This document shows, one piece after another, positions 9,448 to 19,345 of a stretch of 64,000 nt of DNA. Below the pieces are notes generated by a model. The model did no database searches and was not told the origin of the DNA. It was given only the letters and a program-made list of their open reading frames with translations. Location of the stretch: positions 1 to 64,000 of the forward strand of contig NZ_JACHLU010000012.1 of NCBI RefSeq assembly GCF_014204625.1. Reading direction: 5' to 3'. Source of the stretch: Gillisella vitis. Lineage in GTDB: Bacteria; Pseudomonadota; Alphaproteobacteria; Rhizobiales; Rhizobiaceae. How positions within the stretch are numbered: the first letter of the stretch is position 1; each line of letters begins with the position of its first letter. The translations under genes were made by a program, and so were the position numbers.

Positions 9448-10171
9448 TGCGCGCAGCAGGCTGGGCTGGAAAAGGCCTGTTCTGATAATCCTGCATCAGG
9501 AACGCTCAAGCGCCGGGCGCGTTGGGCAGATGCTGCTTGAAAAAGGATTTCCGCTGGATATTCGCCGCCCTGCTCTGGGAGATACCCTGCCCGACACCCT
9601 TGCAGAACACAGTGGTGCCGTGGTGTTTGGCGGACCGATGAGCGCCAATGATCCAGAGCACTTCGTCAAACACGAAATCGACTGGATTTCCATTCCCCTG
9701 AAAGAAAACCGGCCCTATCTTGGCATCTGTCTGGGTGCGCAAATGCTGGCGCGACATCTGGGCAGCAGGGTTGAGGCCCATCCGAAAGAGCTGGTCGAAA
9801 TCGGCTGGTATCCGATTGAGCCGACCAATCACGGCAGGCTTTTGATGAAATGGCCGAAAATGGTCTATCATTTTCACCGCGAGGGCTTTGAGCTGCCCCG
9901 TGGCGCAACTTTGCTTGCCACATCTGACACCTATCCCAATCAGGCCATGCGCTATGGCGAAAACGCCTTTGGTGTGCAGTTTCATGCCGAGCTGACCCGC
10001 GCCATGATGCAGCGCTGGGTGGTGCATGGGGCATCGCGCTTTGTCATGCCCAACGCACAGAAAGGCCGCGACCATCTCGAAGGACGCATGTTGTTTGATG
10101 CGCCGCTGCGAACATGGCTGTCAAATTTTCTCGATCATGTGTTCAGAGATGAAGTATCCGCCACCCTGTGA
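9437..10171 (+). CDS. Class I glutamine amidotransferase (GuaA-like domain)
   Basis: The 244-residue stand-alone GATase1 domain carries a complete catalytic triad: Cys98 in YLGICLGAQ, and His183 and Glu185 in GVQFHAELT, plus the oxyanion segment VVFGGPMSAND. Such proteins hydrolyse glutamine or gamma-glutamyl compounds, and the acceptor partner is unknown here. GGAG at 9427-9430 favours ATG 9437 over the ATG at 9434. It overlaps the TerB-like gene by 11 bases and is the last gene of the heme-linked operon, stopping 2 bases before the convergent MFS gene. It is not full-length GMP synthetase, as there is no ATP pyrophosphatase domain. Confidence 0.88.
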   Translation: MPPDARSRLGWKRPVLIILHQERSSAGRVGQMLLEKGFPLDIRRPALGDTLPDTLAEHSGAVVFGGPMSANDPEHFVKHEIDWISIPLKENRPYLGICLGAQMLARHLGSRVEAHPKELVEIGWYPIEPTNHGRLLMKWPKMVYHFHREGFELPRGATLLATSDTYPNQAMRYGENAFGVQFHAELTRAMMQRWVVHGASRFVMPNAQKGRDHLEGRMLFDAPLRTWLSNFLDHVFRDEVSATL

Positions 10172-10173
10172 GA

Positions 10174-11421
10174 TTACCCATCCTGTTTAAGCTCTGGATT
10201 TTCCAGCGTATCAATGGTGCGCAGCTTGGGAAAGGCCAAAGCCCAGAGAATGGATACGGCAAGCGTGCCAACCCCACCGACAACAACGGCAGCCACTGGC
10301 CCGATCACATGCGCCATGGTGCCTGCGCGGAACTCTCCCAGCTCGTTGGATGCGCCGATAAACACCGAGTTGACGGCATTGACCCGCCCGCGCACCGCAT
10401 CGGGCGTCCACAGTGCCAGCAGGGTTTCGCGCACATAGACCGAAATCATGTCACCCGCACCCATCACCGCAAGCGCAATGGCTGAAATCCACCAGACTTT
10501 GGAAATGCCGAAAACAATGGTCGCAAGACCGAAAATGGCAACACCAACAAACATGATCAACCCCGCCCGATGGCGAATCGGAAAGGTTGCCAGAAATGTC
10601 GCCATGATAATTGCGCCGATTCCGGGAGCGGAGCGCAAAATGCCAAGCCCGAGCGGCCCCATGGTCAGGATGTCGGAAGCGTAGATCGGCATCAAGGCCA
10701 CAGCACCGCCCAGCAGAACCGCAAAAAGATCCAGCGAAATGGCACCCAGCACCACTTTTTCATGGCGAATAAATTTAAAGCCCGCCAGCAGATAGGTCAG
10801 GGTCTTGGGCTCATTATGTGTCCTTTTGGCTGGTTTTGGCACCAGCAAAATAAACAGCGTGCCTGCCACCATGAACACCAGCGCCACACCATAGGCAACA
10901 CTGGCTCCAAGGCCATAGAGCAAACCACCAGCCACAGGCCCAAGAATAGACGCCGTTTGCCATGAGGATGCATTCCACGCAAACGAATTGGCCAGATCCT
11001 GTTCCGGCACCAGATTGGGCGCAAGCGATTGCACCGCAGGCCCCATGAACGCCCGCTCAATGCCGAAAATTGTCATGATTGCCAGCACCGGTATTGGCGC
11101 AAACGCATTGTTGGCGGTCAATACCAGCAGCAAACCAACGCAGACAGCGCTAACACCAAGGCAAATCGCCACAATCAGGCGCCGGTTAAAATGGTCGGCA
11201 ACCGTGCCCGTGACCAGCACCAGCACCAGCGCTGGCAAAAATTGCACAAGACCAATCAAGCCGAGATACAGCGCATTGCCTGTCACCTCATACATCTGCC
11301 AGCCGACGGAAACGCTGACGATCTGAATGGCAAAAGCAGCCAGAAACCGCGCCATGAAAAACTTGACATAGGCTGGGTGCCGAAATGCCGCAAAACGATC
11401 AGCCGATTGCAGAACAGACAT
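10174..11421 (-). CDS. MFS exporter, EntS/MFS_3 type
   Basis: The 415-residue membrane protein has about 12 hydrophobic segments and the MFS loop pattern GTVADHFNRRLIV between helices 2 and 3. The overall pattern (YVKFFMARFLAAFAIQIVSVS at the start) resembles EntS-like exporters of the MFS_3 family. Substrate is unknown; siderophore or drug export are the usual roles. An upstream in-frame extension of 28 residues exists, but the chosen ATG at 11421 is the natural start. It converges with the amidotransferase gene only 2 bases away and is divergent from yggT. Confidence 0.85.
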   Translation of the reverse strand: MSVLQSADRFAAFRHPAYVKFFMARFLAAFAIQIVSVSVGWQMYEVTGNALYLGLIGLVQFLPALVLVLVTGTVADHFNRRLIVAICLGVSAVCVGLLLVLTANNAFAPIPVLAIMTIFGIERAFMGPAVQSLAPNLVPEQDLANSFAWNASSWQTASILGPVAGGLLYGLGASVAYGVALVFMVAGTLFILLVPKPAKRTHNEPKTLTYLLAGFKFIRHEKVVLGAISLDLFAVLLGGAVALMPIYASDILTMGPLGLGILRSAPGIGAIIMATFLATFPIRHRAGLIMFVGVAIFGLATIVFGISKVWWISAIALAVMGAGDMISVYVRETLLALWTPDAVRGRVNAVNSVFIGASNELGEFRAGTMAHVIGPVAAVVVGGVGTLAVSILWALAFPKLRTIDTLENPELKQDG

Positions 11422-11561
11422 ATGAGGACTTCTCCTGCCAGTGGGGATCTGGCGCAACAACATAGTTGCGTTAAACATGAATCGACACAGCTGGCAAGGC
11501 AACACTTGCCCGATACCGTCGCAATGTCTACATCACCTAGAACACAGAAATGGAGACCGAC

Positions 11562-11852
11562 ATGCTGGCCTTGCTGAAAACGATTGACCTGGCGCTTGAT
11601 ATTTATACCTGGATTCTCATCGCCAGTGCGATCTACTCCTGGCTCTACGCCTTTAACGTGATCAATTCCAGCAATCGGTTTGTCAGCCAGATCGGTCTGT
11701 TTCTTTACAATGTCACCGAGCCGGTGCTGCGCCCCATTCGTCGGATCATGCCGGATCTTGGCGGCATCGACATTTCGCCGATCATCCTGCTGCTGATCAT
11801 CTATTTTGTGCGGCAGTTGATGTGGAGCACGCTGGCCCCACTTCTGGTATGA
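11562..11852 (+). CDS. YggT family membrane protein
   Basis: The 96-residue protein has two YggT-type hydrophobic hairpins (residues about 10-30 and 70-92) flanking the conserved [13 protein letters not shown] motif. YggT proteins are small integral membrane proteins linked to osmotic tolerance and membrane organisation; the precise function is unknown. GGAG sits 6 bases before ATG 11562, so this start is preferred over the in-frame ATG at 11550, which would contain that site. The stop overlaps the next ATG by 4 bases. Confidence 0.9.
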   Translation: MLALLKTIDLALDIYTWILIASAIYSWLYAFNVINSSNRFVSQIGLFLYNVTEPVLRPIRRIMPDLGGIDISPIILLLIIYFVRQLMWSTLAPLLV

Positions 11853-12163
11853 GCCAGCCCTACCGGGTCTTTGACGATCACATCCGCCTCGCTGTTCGGC
11901 TCACCCCCAATGGCGGGCGCGATGGTGTGGACGGCGTTGAGCTGAATGGCAATGGAGACGCGCATTTGAAAGTGCGCGTCAGTGACGTGCCGGAAAAGGG
12001 CAAGGCCAACAAGGCGTTGATTGCCTTTCTGGCAAAGCGGATCGGCGTTGCCAAATCCTTGATCACGCTTTTGTCTGGCGATACCGCCCGACAAAAAATC
12101 CTCCGGATCGATGGCGACCCGGAGGACTTGAAAGCAAAGCTTGAGACGCTAATTGCCTCTTGA
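11849..12163 (+). CDS. DUF167 (YggU-type) protein
   Basis: This 104-residue protein has the DUF167/UPF0235 core: [15 protein letters not shown], then [20 protein letters not shown] (the family signature), then a basic KILRIDGDP end. It is a small soluble alpha/beta protein of unknown function that is usually encoded after yggT. ATGA overlap with yggT shows translational coupling. The gene ends 2 bases before the convergent ppa gene. Confidence 0.92.
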   Translation: MSQPYRVFDDHIRLAVRLTPNGGRDGVDGVELNGNGDAHLKVRVSDVPEKGKANKALIAFLAKRIGVAKSLITLLSGDTARQKILRIDGDPEDLKAKLETLIAS

Positions 12164-12165
12164 GA

Positions 12166-12693
12166 TTACTTTTTGGCGCGTTCGATGGAATCAACGATCA
12201 GCTGCTTGGCCACGTCAACGTCCATCCAATCGCCAATCTTCACCCACTTGCCGGGCTCCAGATCCTTGTAATGCTCAAAAAAGTGCTGAATCTGCTTCAG
12301 CGTGATTTCTGGCAGGTCGGTGTAGTTGTGAACCTTGTCGTAACGACGGGTCAGCTTCGGCACCGGCACGGCAATGATCTTTTCATCCTTGCCACCATCA
12401 TCTTCCATCAGCATCACGCCAATCGGACGAACATTGATGACGCAGCCAGGAACCAGAGGGCGCGTGTTGCAGATCAACACGTCAATCGGGTCACCATCTT
12501 CGCAGAGCGTGTGCGGCACAAAGCCGTAATTGCCTGGATAATGCATGGGCGTGTAGAGAAAGCGGTCAACGATCAGCGTGCCAGCTTCCTTGTCCATCTC
12601 ATACTTGATCGGCTGGCCGCCAACTGGCACCTCGACGATGACATTGACGTCATCAGGTGGGTTCTTGCCGATCGAGATTGCATCAATACGCAT
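12166..12693 (-). CDS. ppa: Inorganic pyrophosphatase (family I)
   Basis: This soluble enzyme hydrolyses pyrophosphate and so drives biosynthetic reactions. The 175-residue product begins [19 protein letters not shown] and has the family signature DGDPIDVLI, the substrate segment [11 protein letters not shown], and the KIIAVPV strand. Length is that of bacterial family I enzymes. An in-frame upstream extension to 12786 is not supported by the family. It converges with the DUF167 gene. Confidence 0.97.
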   Translation of the reverse strand: MRIDAISIGKNPPDDVNVIVEVPVGGQPIKYEMDKEAGTLIVDRFLYTPMHYPGNYGFVPHTLCEDGDPIDVLICNTRPLVPGCVINVRPIGVMLMEDDGGKDEKIIAVPVPKLTRRYDKVHNYTDLPEITLKQIQHFFEHYKDLEPGKWVKIGDWMDVDVAKQLIVDSIERAKK

Positions 12694-12820
12694 ATCTAAC
12701 CCCATGGGATTGTTGAAATCCCCGGTGTGGTAAAGGGTTTCTGGCGGCAAATCAACAGCGCGTGAGATGCAGGAGCAATAAAGCACACATCAGGGTAAAT
12801 CCTGACGTATCCGCGCGCAG

Positions 12821-13330
12821 TCAGCGCCTCCAGATAAAGCCAAGCTTCTTCAGCCCGACGCCATCAAAATCCTCAACCCCTTCAACCAGATCGACACCGC
12901 CATTCGAGCTGAAAAAATTGACCGCAGAGCCGCAATCCTCAAGACACCACGCGACCATACCGCGATAGCCCAGAGATTTCAGACTGCGGCGACATTCATT
13001 GAACAACACATGCCCCAAACCGACGCCCTGATATTCAGGACGCATATAAATTTCATAGATCTCGCCGTCATAGGGCAGCGTTCGCGCCCGGTTCAGCCCC
13101 AGCGTGGCATAGCCGGCAATGGTATCGCCAATATCCACCACCAGCACGATCGCTCCCCCGTGGGTAGCCTTGCGCCACCACGCAGTATCCCGGCGCTCCA
13201 GCATCCTTGACAGAGGCTTGTGCGGAATCAAGCCGGAATAGCAATATTGCCACGCTTGCCGATGCGCATCGGAGAGCGCTGCTGCATCGTCCGGAGCCGC
13301 CGGACGCACGTCAATTGACAACGTTTTCAT
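12821..13330 (-). CDS. GNAT family N-acetyltransferase
   Basis: The 169-residue protein has a GNAT core: an N-terminal VRPAAPDDAAALSDAHRQAW, a central strand IAGYATLG, and the acetyl-CoA motif YQGVGLGHVLFNEC. The C-terminal SSNGGVDLVEGVEDFDGVGL is typical of small-molecule acetyltransferases. The substrate cannot be told from sequence. It stands alone between ppa and typA, transcribed on the same strand as both, with typA's terminator upstream. Confidence 0.85.
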   Translation of the reverse strand: MKTLSIDVRPAAPDDAAALSDAHRQAWQYCYSGLIPHKPLSRMLERRDTAWWRKATHGGAIVLVVDIGDTIAGYATLGLNRARTLPYDGEIYEIYMRPEYQGVGLGHVLFNECRRSLKSLGYRGMVAWCLEDCGSAVNFFSSNGGVDLVEGVEDFDGVGLKKLGFIWRR

Positions 13331-13593
13331 AACGCCACTCTGGTTGCGCCGGTCATCTCCAGTCTGCCAGGTTCAAGATGAACCAGAGAAACTCTAAAAC
13401 CGCCGATGCAGGAACGGACACACCATCCCTGATTTCAAATCTGTTGCATTGCTTCCATTAAACCGATTCGGCGAAAAAGAATCCGTATCGCCCCGCCGCA
13501 CAGGCCTTTCCCACAGACTTTCACTCGGTCATCCACAACAGATTAATGTTTTCTTAAGTATTTCGACAAGAGTGACCAATACCGAAACAATCA
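13331..13593. other. Gap between the GNAT and typA genes
   Basis: This stretch lies 5' of the GNAT gene and 3' of the typA terminator, and should hold the GNAT promoter. It contains a 15-base palindromic motif GGTTCAAGATGAACC (13370-13384). A related motif appears at 31852-31866 and, more weakly, near 46505-46518, so it may be a dispersed repeat remnant. No gene is seen. Confidence 0.45.
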
Positions 13594-13630
13594 TAAAAAA
13601 AGCCCCGTCCACAAAGGACGGGGCGTAAAA
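13594..13630 (-). terminator. Rho-independent terminator of typA
   Basis: Read on the minus strand, a 9-bp GC-rich stem (GCCCCGTCC / GGACGGGGC) with a 5-base loop is followed by a run of seven T. It begins 25 bases after the typA stop. The plus-strand side has only a weak T-rich context. Confidence 0.9.
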
Positions 13631-13655
13631 ATGCAAATCTGACAGACGTCAGAAA

Positions 13656-15485
13656 TCAACCCTGAGCGGCGCGTGCCTTGCCAAAACGCTTACGGTCGTT
13701 GGCGTCGAGGTAGAACTTGCGCAGACGGATGGACTTTGGTGTCACTTCCATCAGCTCATCGTCCTGAATCCACGACAGAGCGCGGTCGAGCGTCATGCGG
13801 ATTGGCGGAGTCAGCTTCACAGCTTCATCCTTACCAGCGGAGCGAATGTTGGTGAGCTGCTTGCCCTTGAGCACGTTCACTTCCAGATCGTTATCACGCG
13901 AGTGAATACCGACGATCATGCCCATGTAAACCTTGTCGCCCGGCTCAATGATCATCGGGCCACGGTCTTCCAGGTTGAACATGGCGTAGGCCACAGCTTC
14001 ACCGGACTGGTTGGACAGCAGAACGCCGTTGGAACGACCACCGATTTCACCCTTGTAAGGCTGATAATCATGGAACAGACGGTTCATGATCGCCGTGCCG
14101 CGCGTGTCGGTGAGCAGTTCGGACTGGTAACCGATCAAACCACGGGTGGGCGCATAGAACACCAGACGCACGCGATTGCCGCCCGAAGGACGCAGTTCGG
14201 TCATTTCAGCCTTGCGCTCAGACATTTTCTGAACAACCACGCCGGAATGCTCTTCATCCACGTCGATCACAACTTCTTCGATCGGCTCCATCAGGGTGCC
14301 GTTCTCGTCCTTGTGCATCACAACGCGCGGACGCGATACAGCCAGCTCAAAGCCTTCGCGGCGCATGGTTTCGATCAGAACAGCCAGCTGCAATTCGCCA
14401 CGACCAGACACGAAGAACGAATCCTTGCCTTCCGATTCTTCAATCTTCAGAGCAACATTGCCTTCGGCTTCCTTGAACAGACGGTCACGAATCACGCGGC
14501 TGGTGACCTTGTCGCCTTCGGTGCCAGCCAGCGGGCTGTCGTTGACGAGGAAGGACATGGTCACAGTTGGCGGATCGATTGGCTGAGCAGACAGAGCTTC
14601 CGTGACCGAAGGATCGCAGAATGTGTCAGCAACCGTGCCCTTGGACAGACCGGCAATCGCCACGATGTCACCGGCATGGGCTTCGTCAATAGCGGTGCGC
14701 TCAATGCCACGGAACGCAAGAATCTTGGAGATACGGCCGGTTTCAACAACCTTGCCGTCCTGGCTGAGAACCTTGACGGACTGATTTGGCTTGATCGAGC
14801 CGGAATGAATACGGCCGGTGATCACGCGACCGAGGAAGGGGTTGGCTTCCAGAAGCGTACCAATCATGCGGAACGCACCATCTTCGTCGCCAACGCTGGG
14901 CTCAGGAACGTGTTCCAGAACCAGATCCAGCAGCGGAGCCAGACCCTGATCCTTCGGGCCTTCCGGCGATACGTTCATCCAGCCATCGCGGCCAGAACCG
15001 TAGAGGATTGGGAAATCGAGCTGCTCGTCAGTCGCATCAAGGCTTGCGAACAAGTCGAACACTTCGTTGATCACTTCTTCATGACGGCCATCGGGACGGT
15101 CGATCTTGTTGATGGCAACGATCGGGCGAAGACCAACCTTCAGCGCCTTGCCAACCACAAACTTGGTCTGTGGCATTGGGCCTTCAGATGAGTCCACCAG
15201 AACGATTGCACCGTCCACCATCGACAAAATACGCTCAACTTCGCCGCCGAAGTCGGCGTGGCCGGGGGTGTCAACGATGTTGACGCGAACGCCCTTCCAC
15301 TCCACCGAGGTCGCCTTGGCGAGAATGGTGATGCCGCGCTCTTTTTCCAGATCGTTTGAGTCCATCACACGTTCTGCAACGCGCTGGTTTTCGCGGAACG
15401 AACCGGACTGCTTCAGGAGTTCGTCAACGAGGGTGGTTTTCCCATGGTCAACGTGCGCAATGATCGCAATATTGCGAATTTTCAT
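13656..15485 (-). CDS. typA: Translational GTPase TypA/BipA
   Basis: The 609-residue ribosome-binding GTPase supports 50S assembly and growth under stress. The G domain shows [14 protein letters not shown] (P-loop), a switch region with [19 protein letters not shown] (G3) and NKIDRPDGR (G4). EF-G-like domains III and V follow, and the C-terminal BipA-specific domain ends in [12 protein letters not shown]. Length is normal. Expression looks monocistronic: its own terminator lies downstream and the M3 peptidase terminator upstream. The codon use is strongly biased, as for a well-expressed gene. Confidence 0.97.
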   Translation of the reverse strand: MKIRNIAIIAHVDHGKTTLVDELLKQSGSFRENQRVAERVMDSNDLEKERGITILAKATSVEWKGVRVNIVDTPGHADFGGEVERILSMVDGAIVLVDSSEGPMPQTKFVVGKALKVGLRPIVAINKIDRPDGRHEEVINEVFDLFASLDATDEQLDFPILYGSGRDGWMNVSPEGPKDQGLAPLLDLVLEHVPEPSVGDEDGAFRMIGTLLEANPFLGRVITGRIHSGSIKPNQSVKVLSQDGKVVETGRISKILAFRGIERTAIDEAHAGDIVAIAGLSKGTVADTFCDPSVTEALSAQPIDPPTVTMSFLVNDSPLAGTEGDKVTSRVIRDRLFKEAEGNVALKIEESEGKDSFFVSGRGELQLAVLIETMRREGFELAVSRPRVVMHKDENGTLMEPIEEVVIDVDEEHSGVVVQKMSERKAEMTELRPSGGNRVRLVFYAPTRGLIGYQSELLTDTRGTAIMNRLFHDYQPYKGEIGGRSNGVLLSNQSGEAVAYAMFNLEDRGPMIIEPGDKVYMGMIVGIHSRDNDLEVNVLKGKQLTNIRSAGKDEAVKLTPPIRMTLDRALSWIQDDELMEVTPKSIRLRKFYLDANDRKRFGKARAAQG

Positions 15486-15570
15486 AGTAAGGATCTCTGA
15501 TGGCTCTGGCGCAAATGCCCGATGGCACGCCTGTTACTTTGAGGCGCTCATACCTTGTTTTTTGCAAATG

Positions 15571-15612
15571 CGAAAGGGGGGCAGGCGATTCGATTCGCCC
15601 TGCCCCCATTTT
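15571..15612 (-). terminator. Probable terminator of the M3 peptidase gene
   Basis: On the minus strand an 11-13 bp stem (GGGGGCAGG...CCTGCCCCC around 15576-15607) with a 6-base loop is followed by a T-containing tail. It lies about 60 bases after the peptidase stop and upstream of typA. The stem is strong but the tail is short of T. Confidence 0.75.
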
Positions 15613-15668
15613 GAACGCCAATTCTCACCCGCAAAGCGGGCAAATTTCATCCAGTCGTCACAAAAACC

Positions 15669-17735
15669 TTACGCCGCCAGGCCCCGCTTTTTCAGCATGG
15701 CGTCGGGGCTTGGCAGACGGCCTCGGAAGGCTTTGTAGGTTTCTTCCGGGTCCACGGCACCGCCGATGGCGTAGATATTGTCCTTCAACCGTTTTGCCAT
15801 AGCAGCGTTAAAGGCATCGCCGGTTTCTTCAAAAGCTGCGAAAGCGTCGGCATCCAGCACTTCCGACCACATGTAGGAGTAATAACCAGCCGAATAGCCA
15901 TCACCGGAAAACACATGCTGGAAATGCGGTGTGGCATGGCGCATGACCATGGAAGCAGGCATACCGATTTTTTGCAAAACCTCGGCCTGCACCGCCATAG
16001 GGTCTTCTACTGGCTCCTCACGTGTGTGAAACGCCATATCCACCAGCGCCGACGAGGTAAATTCAACCGTGTTGAAGCCAACATTAAAGGTCTGGGCGGC
16101 CAGTACCTTATCCAGCAACGCCTGCGGCATGGGATCGAAGGTCTGGTAATGCACGGCATAGGTTTTCAGAATCTCCGGCACTGTCAGCCAATGCTCATAA
16201 AGCTGCGAGGGCAGCTCGACGAAATCACGCGAAACACCCGTGCCCGACACCGACGGATAGGTGACATCTGACAACATGCCATGCAGCGCGTGACCAAATT
16301 CATGAAACAGCGTGCGGGCATCATCCAGCGACAAAAGGGCTGGCTTACCCTCGGCAGGCTTGGCAAAATTGCAGACATTGTAGATGATTGGCAATTCGCC
16401 TTGTGCGCCATTCTTCAAGGTTAGCTTGTGCTGTGACTGGAAAGAACTCATCCATGCGCCCGAGCGTTTGGAGGACCGGGCGAAATAATCGCCCAGAAAC
16501 AGCGCTTTCAGCGTCCCATCGGCTTCACGAATTTCAAACACCCGCACATCGGGGTGATAGCCCACCACATCTTTGAGCGGCACAGCCGTGATACCAAACA
16601 GCTTTTGGGCCACCGCAAAGCAGGCTTCAATAATTTTTTCGAGCTGGAGATAGGGCTTCAACTCGCTTTCAGAAAAATTGAAACGTTCTGTACGGAGCTT
16701 TTCCGCATAAAAGCGCCAATCCCACGGGGCAACATCGTGGTTTTTGCCATCCTTGGCAATCAGCGCTGCCAATTCCTGCTCTTCCACGCCTGCCTGCACC
16801 ACCGCCTTGTCCCAGACCTGCATCAGCAGATCGTTCACGGCTTCCGGGGTTTTCGCCATAGTGTTGTCGAGCTTGAGAGCCGCGAAATTCTTGTAGCCCA
16901 GCAGCTTGGCCTTCTCGTCACGCAAGGCCAGCACTTCTTTGACAATGGCGCGATTGTCCCGCTCGCCACCATTTTCACCGCGCGCCACCCAGGCTTTGAA
17001 CGCTTGTTCGCGCAAATCGCGTCGATCGGAAAATTCCAAAAACGGCACGATGATCGAGCGCGACAGCGTCACCACATAGGCCTCACCCTTGCCGCGTGCG
17101 CTGGCAGCAGAGGCCATGGCATCTTTGAGAAAATCTGGCAGGCCAACCAGTTCTTCATCGCTGGACAGCGGCAGCGCCCAATCGGTCTCATCGCCCAGCA
17201 CGTTCTGGCCAAAGTTGGCACCAAGGCTTGCGAGACGTTCATTGATGGCGGCCAGACGTTCCTGCTGATCTTTGGCCAATTTGGCCCCGGATTTGACAAA
17301 ACCCTTCCAGTGGCGCTCCAGCACGCGGGTCTGCTCCAGCGTGAGACCAAGGCCATCACGCTTGTCCCACAGCGCATCAACACGGGCAAACAGCGCCGCA
17401 TTCATACTGATTTTCGAATAATGGCGCGACATTTTCGGCGCAATTTCACGCTCCAGCGCCTGAATCACCTTGTTGGTGTCGGCACCGGCCTTGTTCCAGA
17501 ACAGCGCTGAAACGCGCGAGAGGCCATCCCCGGCAATTTCCAGTGCGACAATGGTGTTTTCAAATGTGGGCGCAGAGGCATCAGCAGCAATTGCATCAAT
17601 ATCGGCATTGTGTTCCGCAAGAGCCTGATCAAACGCCGGTGCAAAATCCTCATCCTTGATCAGCTCAAACCGAGGCAAGCCGTGCGGGCCGGTCCATTCG
17701 GTGACGGTGGAATAGGATTTTTCACTCTGGCTCAT
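15669..17735 (-). CDS. M3 family metallopeptidase (oligopeptidase A / Dcp-like)
   Basis: This 688-residue zinc oligopeptidase degrades short peptides in the cytoplasm. The zinc site HEFGH (His478 to His482) lies in [16 protein letters not shown], and the thimet-type downstream segment [12 protein letters not shown] is present. There is no signal peptide. Whether it acts as endopeptidase (PrlC) or dipeptidyl carboxypeptidase (Dcp) cannot be told by eye. It is divergent from the MFS gene at 17919, with 183 bases between them. It has its own terminator. Confidence 0.93.
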   Translation of the reverse strand: MSQSEKSYSTVTEWTGPHGLPRFELIKDEDFAPAFDQALAEHNADIDAIAADASAPTFENTIVALEIAGDGLSRVSALFWNKAGADTNKVIQALEREIAPKMSRHYSKISMNAALFARVDALWDKRDGLGLTLEQTRVLERHWKGFVKSGAKLAKDQQERLAAINERLASLGANFGQNVLGDETDWALPLSSDEELVGLPDFLKDAMASAASARGKGEAYVVTLSRSIIVPFLEFSDRRDLREQAFKAWVARGENGGERDNRAIVKEVLALRDEKAKLLGYKNFAALKLDNTMAKTPEAVNDLLMQVWDKAVVQAGVEEQELAALIAKDGKNHDVAPWDWRFYAEKLRTERFNFSESELKPYLQLEKIIEACFAVAQKLFGITAVPLKDVVGYHPDVRVFEIREADGTLKALFLGDYFARSSKRSGAWMSSFQSQHKLTLKNGAQGELPIIYNVCNFAKPAEGKPALLSLDDARTLFHEFGHALHGMLSDVTYPSVSGTGVSRDFVELPSQLYEHWLTVPEILKTYAVHYQTFDPMPQALLDKVLAAQTFNVGFNTVEFTSSALVDMAFHTREEPVEDPMAVQAEVLQKIGMPASMVMRHATPHFQHVFSGDGYSAGYYSYMWSEVLDADAFAAFEETGDAFNAAMAKRLKDNIYAIGGAVDPEETYKAFRGRLPSPDAMLKKRGLAA

Positions 17736-17918
17736 GGGGCGATTCCTTCATCAAAATTCTCCCAAAGATATAGGTACCCATTTTGAAATTGTCACGCCTT
17801 GCGGCACAACCGATAAAAATGCTTTCGTGCCCGAACGTGTTTCTGCAATTTCAATTTGCCCGTGTTTGCGCTACCAACGGCAAGAGACGCACATTTCCTC
17901 CCCGCCAATGATCGAGCC

Positions 17919-19142
17919 ATGACCCTTTCTCAAACGCACCCGGCCCAAACACCACCAACCCGCATGAGCGAAAACCGCACGTCCATGCTGGGTGCGCTGC
18001 TGACCATGATCGGCCCGCTGTCGATGTCGATCTACACTCCGGCCATGCCGCAGCTTGTCCACGCTTTTTCGACCACGGATGCGGCCATCAAGCTCAGCCT
18101 GTCGCTGTATTTTGCCGGTTTTGCCTGTGCGCAATTGCTGTCTGGCCCCTGTTCCGATGCCTTTGGCCGCCGCCATGCAACACTGTTTTTTCTCAGTATT
18201 TATCTGATCGGCAGCCTGCTGGCGGCGTTTGCCCCCTCGGTCAATCTGCTGCTGGCAGGCCGAATCATTCAGGGCATTGGTGCATCCGTGGGCGTCACCG
18301 TGTCGCGCGCCATTGTGCGCGATCAATTTGCAGGCACGGAAGCGGCGCGCATTCTCAATATGATCGGCATCATGCTGGCGATTGGCCCCGCTATGGGGCC
18401 AACCGTGGGTGGGTTGGCGCTGGCGGCGTTTGGCTGGCAATCGGTGTTTTTCCTGATGGTTGGTTTTGGCATCACCAGCTTTGGTGTAGTGGCGCTGCTG
18501 ATGAAGGAAACCATCACGCCAGACCGCAGCCTGATCCGTCCCACCCGGTTGATCGCGGCCTATGGCACTTTAATGGCTGATCTGCGGGTGTTGCTTGCAG
18601 CGCTGGTGCTCGGTGGATGTGTGGGGGCGCTCTATGCGCAATCCACCATGTTGCCGTTTGTGCTGATCAACAAGGTTGGCCTGACACCATCGCAATTCGG
18701 CCTTGGCATGTTGATGCAGACCGGCTCTTATTTTTTCGGCTCGGTTGCTTTGAGAATGGTGGCCAAAAAACTGCCCATCGGCGGTGCTTTGATCTTTGGC
18801 CTGACGCTGGCGGGCTTTGGCGGCGTTTTGATTTTCCTCTCAACCCATCTGATCACCCCCACCTATCTCTCAATCATGGGCCCGGTTGCCATCTGCTCCT
18901 TCGGCATGGCCTTTGTCATCCCGGACATCACCACGGCGGGCCTGACACCCCATCCGAAACTGGCAGGCTCGGCTTCGGCCCTGCTGGGCTTTGTGCAAAT
19001 GGGCTGCGGCTTTCTGGGAGGCGTGGGTGCCGCATGGCTTGGTGATCCACTGACCGCCTTTGGCACGATTATTCCCGCCATGGAATTTCTGGCGATTTTT
19101 GCCTATCTCGGCTTTCGAAGGGCGTGGAAACGGGCGGCATAA
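17919..19142 (+). CDS. Bcr/CflA-type MFS multidrug exporter
   Basis: The 407-residue protein has 12 hydrophobic helices. Family signatures are GPLSMSIYTPAMPQLV in helix 1, LLSGPCSDAFGRRHA between helices 2 and 3, and GRIIQGIGASVGVTVSRAIVRD in helices 4-5 (motif C). These fit the DHA1 Bcr/CflA group, which exports drugs or small metabolites by proton antiport. ATG 17919 is chosen; ATG 17964 is possible and would drop a 15-residue hydrophilic tail. No regulator lies next to it. Confidence 0.9.
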   Translation: MTLSQTHPAQTPPTRMSENRTSMLGALLTMIGPLSMSIYTPAMPQLVHAFSTTDAAIKLSLSLYFAGFACAQLLSGPCSDAFGRRHATLFFLSIYLIGSLLAAFAPSVNLLLAGRIIQGIGASVGVTVSRAIVRDQFAGTEAARILNMIGIMLAIGPAMGPTVGGLALAAFGWQSVFFLMVGFGITSFGVVALLMKETITPDRSLIRPTRLIAAYGTLMADLRVLLAALVLGGCVGALYAQSTMLPFVLINKVGLTPSQFGLGMLMQTGSYFFGSVALRMVAKKLPIGGALIFGLTLAGFGGVLIFLSTHLITPTYLSIMGPVAICSFGMAFVIPDITTAGLTPHPKLAGSASALLGFVQMGCGFLGGVGAAWLGDPLTAFGTIIPAMEFLAIFAYLGFRRAWKRAA

Positions 19143-19177
19143 AAAAACCGCTGCCAGTGTCCCGGCGACGGTTTATT
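19143..19177 (+). terminator. Weak hairpin after the MFS gene
   Basis: Immediately after the MFS stop, AAACCG-ct-GCC pairs with GGC-ga-CGGTTT (imperfect stem with an internal mismatch), followed by TATTG. It is a plausible but weak terminator because the T tract is only three bases long. Confidence 0.45.
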
Positions 19178-19205
19178 GAACGACACAACCACACTCTCTA
19201 CGTTT

Positions 19206-19313
19206 CGTCATCCTCGGGCCTGACCCGAGGATCTGATCCCGTGAGCCAATGTCACTGACGATGATTCTAGAGTTTGACGGGAGCAGATGCTCGGCACAAG
19301 GCCGAGCATGACG
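19206..19313. repeat. RIME-like two-palindrome repeat, copy 1
   Basis: Two different 30-base palindromes sit 48 bases apart: palindrome A at 19206-19235 (core CCTCGGG / CCCGAGG) and palindrome B at 19284-19313 (core GCTCGGC / GCCGAGC). Both end in CGTCA or TGACG outward. The same pair occurs at 49275-49379 and, inverted and interrupted, at 40161-40478. The layout resembles the RIME family of rhizobial intergenic mosaic elements. It lies between the convergent MFS and argG genes. Confidence 0.85.
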
Positions 19314-19345
19314 TCGAGGACAGAGTAAGCCGTGCGGACCAGAGA

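Noticed and set aside
13902-15191. Long plus-strand frame opposite typA
   Set aside because: Antisense shadow of typA without motifs.
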